NCBI GenBank assembly: GCA_948585895.1
Contig: CAPBNZ010000095.1
Span: 1 to 5,730, forward strand
From: an uncultured Clostridia bacterium
Lineage (GTDB): Bacteria; Bacillota; Clostridia; TANB77; CAG-508
DNA: 5,730 nucleotides
Direction: 5' to 3'
Shown here: piece after piece, positions 5,665 through 5,730 of the stretch
How positions within the stretch are numbered: position 1 is the first letter of the stretch
How the letters are laid out: each line of letters opens with the position of its first letter
Translations under genes and position numbers: made by a program
The notes under the pieces: model-generated
What the model saw: the letters and a program-made list of their open reading frames with translations, nothing else
Told to the model about the DNA's origin: nothing
The model's database searches: none

Positions 5665-5719
5665 AAATAATCATATATATCTTTGTAATACCGAATAACA
5701 GAAGATATGGAAAATGATA

Positions 5720-5725
5720 TTGACA
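5720..5725 (+). promoter_or_regulatory. Consensus -35 box at the window edge
   Basis: A perfect TTGACA lies at 5720-5725, six bases from the end. Any -10 box would be outside the window, so this can only be noted as a possible promoter of the next plus-strand gene. Confidence 0.25.
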
Positions 5726-5730
5726 ATTAT

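Noticed and set aside
5707..5730. ATG followed by eight open codons at the window end, a possible start of the next gene
   Set aside because: There is only a weak AGAAG-like sequence upstream, too few codons to judge, and the stretch overlaps a consensus -35 box, so it may be promoter DNA.
1..5730. CRISPR array, tRNA or rRNA genes
   Set aside because: I saw no regularly spaced repeats, no cloverleaf-like segment ending in a CCA-type acceptor, and no rRNA-like conserved sequence on either strand.

Overview
The window is very AT-rich (hand counts of sampled 60-base lines give about 23-28% G+C in most places). It carries strong AGGAGG-type ribosome binding sites, a TnpV gene, a large serine recombinase and an ISL3-type transposase. 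Together these suggest a low-GC Firmicute, most likely a member of the Clostridia, in an accessory region made of decayed mobile DNA. No species-level marker is present.

Layout, left to right. (1) 1-303, minus strand: the 5' part of a tnpV-like transposon gene that runs off the window edge, with a clear promoter and ribosome binding site. (2) About 402-1741, plus strand: a large serine recombinase that has lost its N-terminal catalytic domain and carries two single-base frameshifts. The intact middle frame is 439-1491, and its C-terminus continues in another frame to 1741. (3) 1750-2101: a small unrecognised gene directly behind the recombinase, broken by two -1 shifts in A-runs. (4) 2184-3482, plus strand: an intact radical SAM protein of the MiaB/RimO methylthiotransferase superfamily. 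Its N-terminal cluster site is altered and it lacks a TRAM domain. A perfect 15-bp inverted repeat brackets it and a hairpin follows it. (5) 3540-3757: a gene-free stretch with a strong extended -10 promoter and structured sequence that may encode a small RNA or leader. (6) About 3758-4406, minus strand: the 3' end of an ISL3-family insertion sequence, with one terminal repeat and the C-terminal third of a broken transposase. (7) 4471-5628, plus strand: an intact major facilitator superfamily (MFS) transporter. (8) 5629-5730: AT-rich intergenic DNA ending in a consensus-like -35 box.

How the parts fit. The left third is the wreck of a Tn4451-like or other serine-recombinase element with cargo. 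The two intact full-length genes are the radical SAM enzyme and the MFS exporter-like protein. They share an orientation and are separated only by IS debris, so they may once have been a modification-plus-export pair split by the insertion. This is inference: no precursor peptide or other substrate gene is visible. The most interesting object is the radical SAM protein. It is recognisably methylthiotransferase-like (CX3CX2C site, YGID motif, EAGS and VGFP motifs) but has lost two of the three N-terminal cysteines that normally hold the auxiliary iron-sulfur cluster.
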